Of a stretch of DNA of 64,000 bases, positions 52,834-63,330 are shown piece after piece. Position 1 is the stretch's first letter. Every line of letters begins with the position of its first letter. Where the stretch lies: positions 1,922,001 to 1,986,000 of the forward strand of contig NZ_VCIA01000001.1 of NCBI RefSeq assembly GCF_005887555.1. Direction: 5' to 3'. The notes under the pieces are model-generated. The model was not told the origin of the DNA, made no database searches, and saw only the letters and a list, made by a program, of their open reading frames with translations. This DNA comes from Lentibacillus cibarius. Its GTDB lineage: Bacteria; Bacillota; Bacilli; Bacillales; Amphibacillaceae. Made by a program: the position numbers and the translations under genes.

Positions 52834-54213
52834 ATGGCGAAACGATATGCAATAATTCTTGCTGCTGGACAGGGGACTAGAATGAAGTCCAAGCTATATA
52901 AAGTGCTTCATCCGGTTGCAGGGCGCCCAATGGTGCAGCATGTAATTGGCCAATTGAACGAAGTAAATCCCGATGAAATGGTGACGATTGTTGGTCATGG
53001 TGCTGATCAAGTAGCTGCGTACATAGGTGATGATAGTCAGCTTGTCTTACAGAAAGAACAGCTAGGGACTGGTCATGCTGTATTACAGGCAGAAGACTTG
53101 TTGAAGGATAAGGATGGAACGACTATTGTCGTATGTGGAGACACACCCCTAATTACAAGTGAAACGTACCGAACACTTTTTGAGCACCATGAACAGGAAG
53201 GCGCCAAAGCAACCATTTTAACAGCAAAGGCTCTCAACCCTGCAGGTTATGGCAGGGTTATTCGTGATGAGCGAAATGAAGTGGAGCGGATTGTTGAACA
53301 AAAGGATGCAACAGCGTATGAGCGCTCGGTAGATGAGATTAACACAGGGACATACTGCTTTGATAATAAGGTACTTTTCGAGGCGCTCCAGCATGTTTCC
53401 AATGATAATGTGCAAGGTGAGTATTACTTGCCGGATGTCATTGAAATTTTGCAAAACCGTGGAGAAAAGGTGAGTGCTTTTCAGACGTTAGATTTTGAAG
53501 AGACAATGGGAATTAATGATCGAAAAGCGCTGGCCCGTGCAGAGAAAGTAATGAAACGACGCATTAATGAAAAACATATGCAAAATGGCGTAACACTTAT
53601 TGATCCGGATAACACGTATATTGGCCTGGACGCTGTCATTGAACCAGACGTCCTTGTTCATCCTGGCTCTATGATCACTGGTGAAACGATTATAAAATCG
53701 GATGCTGAAATAGGGCCGTATTCGGAAGTTGACAATTGTTTTATCGGCGAGTCTACCGTCATTCGGCATAGTGTTGCTAGAGATAGTCGTATAGGTGACA
53801 GTGTAAAGATCGGGCCGTATGCTCATATCCGACCAGACGCATCCATTGGCAACGAAGCAAAAATCGGCAACTTTGTTGAAGTGAAAAAGGCGTCACTCGG
53901 TGATAAAAGCAAAGTTTCTCATTTGAGTTATATCGGGGATGCCGAAATTGGCAGTAACGTCAACGTTGGCTGTGGGACGATTACTGTCAATTATGACGGA
54001 AAGAATAAGTACCTAACGACAATTGAGGATCGTGCATTTATTGGCTGTAATTCCAATTTGGTTGCTCCGGTGACGGTAGGGGAAGGATCCTACGTTGCCG
54101 CAGGGTCCACCATCACAGAAGATGTACCTGGTGACTCCTTATCGATTGCCCGTACAAGGCAGACCAATAAAGAAGGATATGCATCAAGAATCAAAAATCA
54201 AAAAAAGGACTAA
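52834..54213 (+). CDS. glmU: bifunctional UDP-N-acetylglucosamine pyrophosphorylase/GlcN-1-P acetyltransferase
   Basis: GlmU makes UDP-GlcNAc for murein. The N-terminal pyrophosphorylase shows [18 protein letters not shown] and GDTPLI. The C-terminal acetyltransferase is a left-handed beta helix with hexapeptide repeats from about 250, including [19 protein letters not shown]. 459 residues, full length. It is paired with prs, 14 bases downstream. Confidence 0.96.
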   Translation: MAKRYAIILAAGQGTRMKSKLYKVLHPVAGRPMVQHVIGQLNEVNPDEMVTIVGHGADQVAAYIGDDSQLVLQKEQLGTGHAVLQAEDLLKDKDGTTIVVCGDTPLITSETYRTLFEHHEQEGAKATILTAKALNPAGYGRVIRDERNEVERIVEQKDATAYERSVDEINTGTYCFDNKVLFEALQHVSNDNVQGEYYLPDVIEILQNRGEKVSAFQTLDFEETMGINDRKALARAEKVMKRRINEKHMQNGVTLIDPDNTYIGLDAVIEPDVLVHPGSMITGETIIKSDAEIGPYSEVDNCFIGESTVIRHSVARDSRIGDSVKIGPYAHIRPDASIGNEAKIGNFVEVKKASLGDKSKVSHLSYIGDAEIGSNVNVGCGTITVNYDGKNKYLTTIEDRAFIGCNSNLVAPVTVGEGSYVAAGSTITEDVPGDSLSIARTRQTNKEGYASRIKNQKKD

Positions 54214-54227
54214 CGGAGGTTTTTTCC

Positions 54228-55181
54228 ATGGCATCTGGCTACAAAGATTCATTTTTGAAAGTGTTTTCGTTAAATTCCAATCCGCAACTGGCTGAGGACA
54301 TTGCAAGTCATATCGGGACTGAACTAGGCAAATGTACGGTTAAAACGTTTAGTGACGGTGAAATTCAGATTAATATTGAGGAAAGTGTCCGTGGTTGCGA
54401 TGTGTACGTTGTTCAATCAACCAGCTCACCGGTCAATCAGCACCTGATGGAGTTGCTGATTATGATTGATGCGCTTAAACGTGCTTCAGCAAGATCCATT
54501 AACCTTGTGATGCCTTACTATGGCTATGCCAGACAGGATCGCAAGGCACGTTCACGTGAGCCAATCACTTCTAAGCTTGTCGCCAATTTATTGGAATCAT
54601 CCGGTGCCGACCGTGTCATTACACTTGATTTACATGCACCGCAAATACAAGGTTTCTTTGACGTTCCAATTGACCACTTACAAGGTGTACCAATTTTATC
54701 CGATTACTTTGAGTCCAAGAATTTTGACGATGTAGTTATTGTTTCCCCTGATCATGGTGGTGTGACACGAGCAAGGAAAATGGCGGATCGTCTTAAAGCA
54801 CCAATCGGAATTATTGATAAACGCAGACCGCGTCCGAATGTCGCCGAAGTCATGAACATTATAGGTAACGTTGAAGGGAAAACAGCAATCCTCATTGATG
54901 ACATAATTGATACAGCGGGTACAATCACGTTGGCAGCAAATGCCTTGATTGAAAATGGGGCGAAAGAAGTATTTGCCTGCTGTACACATCCGGTGTTGTC
55001 CGGCCCAGCAATGGAACGAATAAATGATTCAAAAATTAAAGAACTGGTTATTACGAATTCGATTCCGCTCCCTGAAGAAAAACGCGGTGAGAAGGTAACC
55101 GAATTATCTGTTGCCCCATTGATTGGTGAAGCAATTACTCGTGTGCACGAGTTGAAATCAGTCAGTATCTTGTTTGACTAA
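54228..55181 (+). CDS. prs: ribose-phosphate pyrophosphokinase
   Basis: Prs makes PRPP for purine, pyrimidine, histidine and NAD synthesis. 317 residues: the flexible loop [19 protein letters not shown] near 93-111, [16 protein letters not shown], and the PRPP-binding [12 protein letters not shown] near 220. The ribosome site is GGAGG. Linked to purR, which senses PRPP, it rounds out purine control in this region. Confidence 0.97.
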   Translation: MASGYKDSFLKVFSLNSNPQLAEDIASHIGTELGKCTVKTFSDGEIQINIEESVRGCDVYVVQSTSSPVNQHLMELLIMIDALKRASARSINLVMPYYGYARQDRKARSREPITSKLVANLLESSGADRVITLDLHAPQIQGFFDVPIDHLQGVPILSDYFESKNFDDVVIVSPDHGGVTRARKMADRLKAPIGIIDKRRPRPNVAEVMNIIGNVEGKTAILIDDIIDTAGTITLAANALIENGAKEVFACCTHPVLSGPAMERINDSKIKELVITNSIPLPEEKRGEKVTELSVAPLIGEAITRVHELKSVSILFD

Positions 55182-55309
55182 AGTGGGTATAGCAGCTGAA
55201 TTTTGTGTGTGTCGTCAAATTATGTTTTAATAGATAGTGTTACTGAAAAACTTACCGTATTAATGAACCAGATAGTGATCAGGTTTTTAACTAATGGAGG
55301 GTGATAAAA

Positions 55310-55936
55310 ATGGCAGTAACATTGAAAGCAGATAAACGGGAAGATTTAACTAAATCGACAACAAAGCAAATAAGAGCGAATGGTGATGTACCATCGGTTG
55401 TTTATGGGAAAGGTAAAGATTCCAGAACGATTACAGTAAATAGTCTTGACCTTTTAAAAACCGTTCGCGACGAAGGTAGACATGCAATCATTTCACTTGC
55501 TGTAGAAGGTGAGCAACCGACTAATGTCATGCTGCATGACTATCAAATGGATCCAATAAAAGGTGAATTGTGGCATGCCGACTTCTATATTGTCAATATG
55601 GCCGAAGAAATGGATGTTAATGTTCCGTTGCACCTGGAAGGCGAAGCACAAGGCGTCAAAGAGGGCGGTGTACTACAGCAGCCTGTATTTGAACTGCAAG
55701 TGCGTGCTAAGCCTGCTAATATTCCAGAAACGATTTCCGTTGAAGTATCTCAGTTGAACATAGGCGATTCCATTGCAATTGCCGACTTGCCGAAAGAATC
55801 AGGTTATGAATTCCTTGATAATGAGGAGACAACTATAGCAACAGTTGTGCCGCCAGATTCTGCAGAACCGGACGAGGCACCTGATGAAAATGCCGAGCCC
55901 GAAATGATCGGCACTACTGACAATGAAGGCAAGTAA
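55310..55936 (+). CDS. ctc: 50S ribosomal protein L25 / general stress protein Ctc
   Basis: Ctc is a long-form L25 that binds 5S rRNA. The N-terminal L25 domain (AVTLKADKREDLTKSTTKQIRANG) and the C-terminal TL5-type domain precede an acidic tail (DSAEPDEAPDENAEPEM). 208 residues. ATG 55310 follows GGAGGGTG. No sigma-B promoter was recognised, although B. subtilis ctc is stress-induced. Confidence 0.93.
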   Translation: MAVTLKADKREDLTKSTTKQIRANGDVPSVVYGKGKDSRTITVNSLDLLKTVRDEGRHAIISLAVEGEQPTNVMLHDYQMDPIKGELWHADFYIVNMAEEMDVNVPLHLEGEAQGVKEGGVLQQPVFELQVRAKPANIPETISVEVSQLNIGDSIAIADLPKESGYEFLDNEETTIATVVPPDSAEPDEAPDENAEPEMIGTTDNEGK

Positions 55937-56001
55937 TAAGACTTTAGAAACATGAACACGCTAGGGGACATATACTAATTGTTCCGTTCAAAAAGTAAAT
56001 G

Positions 56002-56032
56002 AAACCCTCCTACCGGGATAGGGGGGTTTTGC
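56002..56032 (+). terminator. ctc terminator
   Basis: AAACCCTCCTA (56002-56012) pairs with TAGGGGGGTTT (56019-56029). Confidence 0.8.
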
Positions 56033-56098
56033 TTTATCATTTTTGCAAATATACAATTGACTAATTTAGTAAAAATTATTTACAAAGGAAGAAACGAT

Positions 56099-56659
56099 AT
56101 GAAATGTATTGCGGGACTGGGCAATCCGGGAAAAAAGTATGACAAAACACGGCATAATGTCGGTTTTATGGTGATTGATGAATTGCTCCGTCGGCATGAC
56201 TGGAAAGAGAAGAAAGATAAGTTCAGCGGAAAATCAGTTGTAGAGATAGTTAACGGTGAAAAAATAATTCTACTGAAACCGCAGACATATATGAATCTTT
56301 CCGGTGAGTCTGTTCGACCGTTAACCGACTTTTACCATATCGGAGTGGAGGACGTGATGGTCATCTATGATGATCTTGATCTACCAGCGGGTAAAATTCG
56401 TTTACGCCAAAAGGGTGGGCACGGTGGCCATAACGGGATCCGTTCTATCATTGACCATTTAGGCACGAAAGAGTTCAAGCGCTTACGGATTGGGATCGGT
56501 AGGCCGGAAAATGCTACACCGGTGGTTGACTATGTATTGCGCCCATTTTCAAAAGACGAGAAAATGGATGTCGACAAGAGTATCAGTTTGGCTGCGGATG
56601 CATGTGAGGCCTGGATGCAAAGGCCTTTTCCTGAAGTGATGAATGAATTTAACTGTTAG
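56099..56659 (+). CDS. pth: peptidyl-tRNA hydrolase
   Basis: Pth (SpoVC) releases peptides from stalled peptidyl-tRNA. Catalytic residues are seen in [20 protein letters not shown] (the His) and [10 protein letters not shown] (Asn), with [14 protein letters not shown]. 186 residues. ATG 56099 follows AAAGGAAG; the longer frame from 56057 lacks a site. Confidence 0.95.
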   Translation: MKCIAGLGNPGKKYDKTRHNVGFMVIDELLRRHDWKEKKDKFSGKSVVEIVNGEKIILLKPQTYMNLSGESVRPLTDFYHIGVEDVMVIYDDLDLPAGKIRLRQKGGHGGHNGIRSIIDHLGTKEFKRLRIGIGRPENATPVVDYVLRPFSKDEKMDVDKSISLAADACEAWMQRPFPEVMNEFNC

Positions 56660-56670
56660 AACTGCATATA

Positions 56671-56699
56671 GTATAATAATATGCTTTTCGGATAAACTT
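56671..56699 (+). promoter_or_regulatory. candidate sigma-F promoter of fin
   Basis: GTATA (56671-56675) and GGATAAACTT (56690-56699) are 14 bases apart. The fit has one -10 mismatch and a short spacer. fin is sigma-F dependent in B. subtilis. Confidence 0.4.
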
Positions 56700-56734
56700 G
56701 AGGATACCCAATGTTTATTCGAGGAGGTATGGTT

Positions 56735-56965
56735 ATGCCGATTGTCTATATATGTAGGCATTGTGGGCAGAAAATTGGAAAGTTGGATCAGCAGATGGTT
56801 GATGCATCCATGCTTGGACTTGATCAATTGTCCGCTGAAGATATGCGGGAAATGATCCATTACCAGGATAATGGGGATATGGAGATAAAATCCATTTGTG
56901 AAAGCTGTGAGGAATCACTCGGAAGTCATCCGCAGTATCATGAATTGGATCATTTTATACAATAA
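56735..56965 (+). CDS. fin: anti-sigma-F factor Fin
   Basis: Fin shuts off sigma-F when sigma-G takes over in the forespore. The 76 residues have two zinc pairs, CRHCGQ and CESCEES. ATG 56735 is eight bases after GAGGAGG; earlier in-frame ATGs are too close. It is placed between pth and mfd, as in B. subtilis. Confidence 0.93.
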   Translation: MPIVYICRHCGQKIGKLDQQMVDASMLGLDQLSAEDMREMIHYQDNGDMEIKSICESCEESLGSHPQYHELDHFIQ

Positions 56966-57036
56966 CATAAACGATGCAAGAAGCTTTGGTTATAGCAGGA
57001 AGCACAAGTGACATATGACGCGAAAAGCACCGAGAG

Positions 57037-57070
57037 TGGTATTACCGGTGGCTACTTGCTGGTAATACCA
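57037..57070. other. inverted repeat between fin and mfd
   Basis: TGGTATTACC (57037-57046) is a perfect inverted repeat with 57061-57070. There is no T-run, so it may be a transcript-stabilising hairpin or an operator. Confidence 0.4.
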
Positions 57071-57160
57071 TGTCTGTGGTAGTGCTGTAGATTAGTGCGC
57101 ACCATGTGCGTACTGGACTGGTAACCAATGCATTTTTTGCACGTAAGCAGGTGGGGAGAA

Positions 57161-60100
57161 ATGAAGGGCATACATGAATTTTTACAAGCGAAAGAAGATG
57201 TGGCCTCTGTTATAAATGGCATTACAGATGGTATGAATGAACAGCTTGTTGCCGGTTTGTCAGGATCGGCGAGGAGCTTATTTGTGTCTACCATTAATGA
57301 ATCACTGCACCGCCCTGTTTTACTTGTAACAAATCAGCTGGTACAGGCACAGCAGCTGTATGAGGATCTGGCAGAATTAGCCGGAGATGAGCACGTATAT
57401 TTGTACCCTGTTAATGAATTGATTGCATCTGAAATTGCCATCGCTAGTCCGGAGCTTCGCGCACAACGCATTGAGGCATTAACAGCATGGTCACAACAAC
57501 AGTCCGGGATCCTGATTGCACCGGTGGCAGCACTAAAACGGATACTTCCCCCTACAGACTACTGGGCGAATTATCAGCTACCATTTAATACTGGTGAAGC
57601 AATTGATTTAGATGGTTATTTATCATCACTGGTTGACATGGGATATGAGCGTGTGTCTATGGTACGGACACCGGGCGAATTCAGCGTGCGCGGCGGTATT
57701 ATTGACATTTACCCTGTAACAGAGGAAAGCCCTGTCCGGATTGAATTATTTGATGATGAGATAGATTCCATTCGGCAGTTTGATGCGGAGACTCAGCGGT
57801 CTCTTGAAAGACTTTCATCAATTACCACAGGGCCTGCGACTGAAATGCTTCTAACTGATGAAGACAGGCTGGCAGCTGCTCAGCGTTTAGAAACAGCACT
57901 GGCTTCTTCACTGCAAAAGCTAACATCAACGGAGGCTAAGGAAACACTGACAGCATCGATTCAGCAGGATATAGATAAGCTAAAAGACTATGAGCATTTT
58001 CAGGAATTATATAAGTATATCGGATTTCTTTATGACAATCCAGCTAGTTTACTAGATTACCTACCGTCTAATGGCCTAATCATCATGGATGAAATGAGTC
58101 GAATTGAAGAGACCGCCGCTAATTTGGATACGGAGGAAGCGGAATGGTACAGTAGCCTGCTGGAAACGAATACAATGGTTAGAGACAGTAAATTTTCATT
58201 TGACTGGAACACGATACGGGCTAGTATGCAGCAGCAGCGACTTTATATGTCTGTCTTTTTACGGCATATCCCCAATACCCATCCGCAAAACATTGTAAAT
58301 TTGTCAGCAAGGGCTATGCAGGAGTTTCATGGACAAATGAATCTGTTTAAAAATGAATTGCAGCGATGGGAGAAAGGTGAGTTTTCAGTAGTTGTACTGG
58401 CACCTGACGAGGATCGTGCGGAAAAAATCCATTCCATCTTCACGGATTATGCAATTGAAGCGGATGTCGTACGTGAGCTGGAACTGCCAGTGAAACGTCC
58501 GGTCATCACGGTCGGAAATATTGGCAACGGTGTTGAATTTCCGATGCATAAACTTGTGCTTATTACGGAAAATGAATTGTTTAAAAAGAAAACCAAGAAA
58601 CCACGCAAACAGAAACAGAAGCTTTCCAATGCAGAGCGTATTAAGAACTATCAAGAATTGAAAGTGGGCGATTATGTCGTTCATGCCCACCACGGCATTG
58701 GTAAGTATCTTGGTATCGAAACGCTGGAAGTTAATGATCTGCACAAGGATTTTATGCTGATTAAGTATTCCGGTGATGACAAGCTTTATGTACCAATCGA
58801 TCAGATCGATCTGGTCCAGAAATTCGTCGCATCTGAGGGCAAGGAACCAAAATTATATAAACTTGGTGGCAGTGAATGGGCCAAGGTGAAACGGAAAGTT
58901 CAGTCGAATGTAGAGGATATTGCTGATGACCTTATAAAGTTGTATGCCGAACGTGAAGCACGAAAAGGATATGCCTTTAGTGAGGATTCGGAATTACAGC
59001 ATGAATTTGAAGCGGCATTCCCGTATCAGGAAACAGAGGACCAGCTGCGATGCATTACTGAAATTAAACATGACATGGAACGACAACAGCCAATGGATCG
59101 GCTGCTATGCGGTGATGTCGGTTACGGAAAGACAGAAGTTGCCATTCGGGCTGCATTTAAAGCGATTGCAGATGGAAAACAGGTGGCCATACTTGTACCG
59201 ACAACCATTTTGGCACAACAGCATTTGGAAACCATTCAGGAACGATTTCAAGATTATCCGGTAACGATTAGTATGCTAAGCAGATTTCGCACAAGGAAAC
59301 AGCAACAAGAAACCATTGAAGGACTCCGTAAAGGACAGGTGGATGTCGTTATCGGCACTCATCGGTTACTATCAAAAGACATCGTTTATCGCGATTTGGG
59401 ATTGTTGGTCGTTGATGAAGAACAGCGATTTGGCGTCAAACATAAGGAAAAAATTAAACAGCTGAAGTCGAATGTTGATGTGCTGACTCTGACGGCAACG
59501 CCAATTCCAAGAACACTACATATGTCGATGCTCGGTGTCCGGGATTTATCCGTCATTGAAACACCACCGGAGAACCGTTTTCCTATCCAGACCTATGTCA
59601 TGGAGTATAATCCAATTTTCATGAGAGAAGCGATTGAAAGGGAAATGGCACGCGGCGGACAGGTATTCTTCCTGCATAATCGGGTAGATGATATTGATAA
59701 AATAGCACGTGACCTCGGCATGCTTGTCGACAATGCGCGAATAGCTGTCGCTCATGGACAAATGAATGAAATTGAATTAGAAAATATTATTTTTGGCTTT
59801 TTAGAAGGTGAATACGACGTCCTTGTCAGTACGACGATTATTGAAACGGGTGTTGATATACCAAATGTCAATACGCTGATTGTCAATGAGTCTGACCGTA
59901 TGGGATTAAGTCAGCTGTACCAGTTACGAGGGCGTGTAGGACGTTCCAATCGTGTCGCATATGCCTACTTCACATATCATCATGATAAAGTGCTAAGTGA
60001 AGTTGCCGAAAAGCGTCTGGAAGCTATCAAAGAATTTACGGAACTAGGATCGGGCTTTAAAATTGCCATGCGTGATTTATCTATTCGTGGTGCGGGGAAT

Positions 60101-60688
60101 CTCCTTGGTGCACAGCAGCATGGATTCATTGACTCAGTCGGCTTTGATATGTATTCGCAAATGCTCAAAGATGCTATTGAGGCACGGAAAGCAGGTGAAG
60201 AACTGGATGAAGTGCAAGCTTTTGAACCGGAACTGTCGCTTATGATTGATGCCTATATTCCTGATACGTATATCGATGACGAAAAACAAAAAGTTGACAT
60301 GTATAAACAATTTCAATCCATTTCGTCGTTGGAGGAAATTACTGATTTGAAAGATGAATTAATCGACCGGTTCGGTGACTACCCCGAAGAAGTGGAGAAT
60401 TTATTCACTGTAACTTCATTAAAATATGAGGCTAAACAGCAGCGGATAGCATCCGTCACTGAAAAATCAGGAAAAATCGAACTGCTGGTGGATGAAAACC
60501 GAAGTCAGCAAATTGATGGAGCGAAGTTATTTGAAACGGCCAATGAATTCGGGCGTAATGTGCAGCTTGGAACAGAAGGGAATAAATTAAAAGTGTTGCT
60601 GAAGTGGACACGAGATACACGTCACCAGCGCTATGAGCAGACAGAGGCTTTCATGAAGCGGCTGTCCGATGTGAATCGTGATAGTTAG
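57161..60688 (+). CDS. mfd: transcription-repair coupling factor Mfd
   Basis: Mfd releases RNA polymerase stalled at lesions and recruits UvrA. 1175 residues: a UvrB-like N-terminal module, a CarD-like RNAP-interaction domain (VGDYVVHAHHGIGKYLGIETL near 505), then the RecG-like translocase with Walker A GDVGYGKTEVA near 650, DEEQRFG, TATPIPRTLHMS and RGRVGRS. ATG 57161 follows GGTGGGGAG; the upstream extension is not used. It has a sigma-G promoter to its right for spoVT. Confidence 0.96.
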   Translation: MKGIHEFLQAKEDVASVINGITDGMNEQLVAGLSGSARSLFVSTINESLHRPVLLVTNQLVQAQQLYEDLAELAGDEHVYLYPVNELIASEIAIASPELRAQRIEALTAWSQQQSGILIAPVAALKRILPPTDYWANYQLPFNTGEAIDLDGYLSSLVDMGYERVSMVRTPGEFSVRGGIIDIYPVTEESPVRIELFDDEIDSIRQFDAETQRSLERLSSITTGPATEMLLTDEDRLAAAQRLETALASSLQKLTSTEAKETLTASIQQDIDKLKDYEHFQELYKYIGFLYDNPASLLDYLPSNGLIIMDEMSRIEETAANLDTEEAEWYSSLLETNTMVRDSKFSFDWNTIRASMQQQRLYMSVFLRHIPNTHPQNIVNLSARAMQEFHGQMNLFKNELQRWEKGEFSVVVLAPDEDRAEKIHSIFTDYAIEADVVRELELPVKRPVITVGNIGNGVEFPMHKLVLITENELFKKKTKKPRKQKQKLSNAERIKNYQELKVGDYVVHAHHGIGKYLGIETLEVNDLHKDFMLIKYSGDDKLYVPIDQIDLVQKFVASEGKEPKLYKLGGSEWAKVKRKVQSNVEDIADDLIKLYAEREARKGYAFSEDSELQHEFEAAFPYQETEDQLRCITEIKHDMERQQPMDRLLCGDVGYGKTEVAIRAAFKAIADGKQVAILVPTTILAQQHLETIQERFQDYPVTISMLSRFRTRKQQQETIEGLRKGQVDVVIGTHRLLSKDIVYRDLGLLVVDEEQRFGVKHKEKIKQLKSNVDVLTLTATPIPRTLHMSMLGVRDLSVIETPPENRFPIQTYVMEYNPIFMREAIEREMARGGQVFFLHNRVDDIDKIARDLGMLVDNARIAVAHGQMNEIELENIIFGFLEGEYDVLVSTTIIETGVDIPNVNTLIVNESDRMGLSQLYQLRGRVGRSNRVAYAYFTYHHDKVLSEVAEKRLEAIKEFTELGSGFKIAMRDLSIRGAGNLLGAQQHGFIDSVGFDMYSQMLKDAIEARKAGEELDEVQAFEPELSLMIDAYIPDTYIDDEKQKVDMYKQFQSISSLEEITDLKDELIDRFGDYPEEVENLFTVTSLKYEAKQQRIASVTEKSGKIELLVDENRSQQIDGAKLFETANEFGRNVQLGTEGNKLKVLLKWTRDTRHQRYEQTEAFMKRLSDVNRDS

Positions 60689-60789
60689 CTTCCATCAAAG
60701 ATACTTTAATAATCGAATAGCGTACAGTTTCTCGACTGCTGGATTCACGATTGGCAAGCCCTATACACATGACAGGTTTTTTCGATTAT

Positions 60790-60818
60790 GTATAGTTCTC
60801 CCAGTATGAATCATACTA
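60790..60818 (+). promoter_or_regulatory. sigma-G promoter of spoVT
   Basis: GTATA (60790-60794) and CATACTA (60812-60818) are 17 bases apart and match the sigma-G consensus completely. spoVT is sigma-G dependent in B. subtilis. Confidence 0.8.
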
Positions 60819-60911
60819 AGACCCACAACTGGTGTTTTTTCTCATAAAGGAAACGTCTGAAAGATACATACACCAGGAACTATCAGCAGAGAAAGTGAGG
60901 GCTTCCTACAA

Positions 60912-61445
60912 ATGAAGGCAACAGGAATTGTGCGACGCATTGATGATTTAGGAAGAGTAGTTATTCCAAAAGAAATCAGACGAACGTTGCGTATTCGTGA
61001 AGGAGATCCATTAGAAATATTTGTCGACCGTGAAGGAGAAGTTATTTTAAAGAAATATTCACCGATAAGTGAGTTGGGAACGTTTGCCAAAGAGTATGCA
61101 GAAGCATTGTTTGATTCACTTAATCATCCGGTGCTCATTTGTGATCGTGATGAAATTATTGCTGTCGCAGGTGAGTCTAAAAATGACTACTTAAATCAAA
61201 ACATCGGTGCGCAACCGGAAAACACAATGGAGAGCCGTACAATGTCCTATGAAACTGAGCAGGCTTCAGTTGAACTTATTAAAGGTCAGGATGAACAGCT
61301 TGATTCTTACTGTATAAGTCCAATCATTGCAAATGGCGATCCAATTGGTTGTGTTATGCTATTCTCAAAAGACGGGAAAATTGGTGATGCCGAACAAAAG
61401 GCGGTGCAAACGGCGTCAAGCTTTCTCGGCAGACAAATGGAATAA
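60912..61445 (+). CDS. spoVT: stage V sporulation protein T
   Basis: SpoVT modulates sigma-G-dependent genes in the forespore. The AbrB-like N-terminal domain MKATGIVRRIDDLGRVVIPK is followed by a GAF-type C-terminal domain from about 60. 177 residues. ATG 60912 follows GAGGG. A matching sigma-G promoter precedes it. Confidence 0.96.
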   Translation: MKATGIVRRIDDLGRVVIPKEIRRTLRIREGDPLEIFVDREGEVILKKYSPISELGTFAKEYAEALFDSLNHPVLICDRDEIIAVAGESKNDYLNQNIGAQPENTMESRTMSYETEQASVELIKGQDEQLDSYCISPIIANGDPIGCVMLFSKDGKIGDAEQKAVQTASSFLGRQME

Positions 61446-61487
61446 TCATTGGATAGACATGGTTTTGAACAATTATATCCTTAAGTG

Positions 61488-61530
61488 AAAAAAGTGTCTT
61501 TATTTCAGAAAAAAATAAGGCACTTTTTTC
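61488..61530 (+). terminator. spoVT terminator
   Basis: AAAAAAGTGTCTTTATTT pairs with AAATAAGGCACTTTTTT (61512-61528) around CAGAAAA. Confidence 0.8.
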
Positions 61531-61537
61531 GTTCCAA

Positions 61538-61583
61538 TTCACTTGCAAGGTAAGCTACGTCTAGCTTTGACGTACAGGACGTG
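61538..61583 (+). repeat. dispersed intergenic repeat, copy G (left half)
   Basis: TTCACTTGCAAGGTAAGC, then TACGTCTAGCTTTGACGTAC, then AGGACGTGG matches the left edge with a few changes. The right edge is absent. Confidence 0.6.
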
Positions 61584-61756
61584 GCGTTTACTACTATCAC
61601 TTTTAGCGGTATATGATATAATGGCACCATATATCCGTGCGACTGGACGGCTTGCTTCATTCATTAACTATAGCTGTTTAACAGTTTCAGCCAATGGTAT
61701 GCTGACACTTTAAAAGATGAAAAGTAGCGCACAAGTTTTCAAGAAAGGCGTTTCTG

Positions 61757-63328
61757 ATGGACGAAAAAAATACGGATGTAATGAAAGGTGCATTATTGCT
61801 GACACTGGCCGGGCTGGCCGGCAAGGTTTTAAGTGCCGGATACCGGATTCCGTTGCAGAATCTAACAGGTGATGTTGGTTTCTATATCTACCAGCAAGTA
61901 TATCCGCTTTTAGGGATTGTCATTACTTTATCTTTATACGGCTTTCCTTCTGCTATTTCCAAGATGGCGGTTGAATTGAATGCACGGGACAAAGGTGTTT
62001 CTTTTCGCTATTTCTATTTTCCTGTCTTTCTGCTCTTATTCTTTATTACAACTGGTGTTTTTCTGCTGTTGTTCTTTAATGCCGAGAAATTGGGAGTGAT
62101 GGTGGGCGATACACATTTGACGGAAACGTATAAACTAGCCGCCTTTGCATTTCTATTCATTCCATTTACTGCGTTGCTGCGTGGTGTTCTACAAGGGACA
62201 GGACGGATGAAGCCCACAGCCTACTCACAAATAGGAGAGCAATTTATTCGTGTGATCCTAATCATTACTGCTGCTATATGGATTTTCGGGAGTACGGCAT
62301 CAATTTATCTGATTGGGCATGCTGCGGCTATCGCGTCCATGGCTGGTGCCGTGGTTGCTATTGTCATCCTGGTCTGGTTCTTCGTCCGAAACAGGCCGCC
62401 GTTATTACAGCGTCCGCCGATTTCCTGGCGTTATTATATCCATATGCTGTTAACACTCGGAATTGCCGCTGCCATGAATCATATGGTGCTCATTATTATC
62501 CAACTGGCGGATACAATTACCCTTGTACCTGGTTTGCGTGCGTTTGGGATGACAAAATTGGAAGCAATGACGGCAAAAGGGATATTCGATCGGGGCCAGC
62601 CGCTGATTCAGCTTGGTACCGTGTTAGGGTCATCCTTTGCGTTGAGCCTGCTGCCGGCAGTATCTGAACAAGCAGTCAAAGATAAAAGCACACTGCATCA
62701 ATCCGTTCAACGAGCACTTGTTGTCAGTCTTTATCTGGCTGCAGGTGCTACTGCGGGGCTAATCGTGATTTTTCCTGAGGCGAACAGGCTACTTTTCCAA
62801 AATGTTGCCGGTACAGGAAATCTGCGCGTGCTAGTGATCGCTATCCTTCTCAGTTCACTTGGTATAACAGCAGCATCCATCCTGCAAGGACTTGGCTATG
62901 TAAAACGAACAGCACTATTTATTATACTTGCGTTTTCTGTCAAATGGCTGGGCAATACTGTGCTTGTACCGTATATGGGGATGGCGGGTGGTGCAACTGC
63001 GACAGTTATTAGTCTTGCGTGTCTCGCTATGATGATGCTGGTAACCTTAAAGCACAAACTTCCGCAGCTTGCCCCTGCTAAGCAGGTGAACTGGTATGCA
63101 TTACTTGTAGCGATAACAGGAATGATCGCGTTTTTAATTGGGATGGACTGGCTGGTGGGACCGGTTATTTCCAGGACTGGGCTGTTACTGTACGTTCTTT
63201 TTATCTCAGCCACAGGGGGAGTAATTTATTTGCTGTTACTTGTAAGACTACAGGCTTTTCGTGAAACCGAATTATCCATGCTCCCGTTTGCCAGGCTATG
63301 GATACAATTGCATAAAGCGAGGGATTGA
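61757..63328 (+). CDS. yabM: lipid-linked precursor flippase-like protein YabM (MOP/MATE superfamily)
   Basis: This is a polysaccharide-biosynthesis-type membrane transporter of the SpoVB/YabM group. 523 residues with about 14 hydrophobic segments. The first reads GALLLTLAGLAGKVLSAGYRI. SpoVB relatives are linked to lipid II flipping for spore or cell wall. It sits between spoVT and yabN, so a sporulation or envelope role is possible; the substrate is not visible. Confidence 0.9.
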   Translation: MDEKNTDVMKGALLLTLAGLAGKVLSAGYRIPLQNLTGDVGFYIYQQVYPLLGIVITLSLYGFPSAISKMAVELNARDKGVSFRYFYFPVFLLLFFITTGVFLLLFFNAEKLGVMVGDTHLTETYKLAAFAFLFIPFTALLRGVLQGTGRMKPTAYSQIGEQFIRVILIITAAIWIFGSTASIYLIGHAAAIASMAGAVVAIVILVWFFVRNRPPLLQRPPISWRYYIHMLLTLGIAAAMNHMVLIIIQLADTITLVPGLRAFGMTKLEAMTAKGIFDRGQPLIQLGTVLGSSFALSLLPAVSEQAVKDKSTLHQSVQRALVVSLYLAAGATAGLIVIFPEANRLLFQNVAGTGNLRVLVIAILLSSLGITAASILQGLGYVKRTALFIILAFSVKWLGNTVLVPYMGMAGGATATVISLACLAMMMLVTLKHKLPQLAPAKQVNWYALLVAITGMIAFLIGMDWLVGPVISRTGLLLYVLFISATGGVIYLLLLVRLQAFRETELSMLPFARLWIQLHKARD

Positions 63329-63330
63329 TC

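Noticed and set aside
55185..55260. sigma-B promoter for ctc
   Set aside because: GGGTAT is present but no GTTTAA lies at the proper distance.
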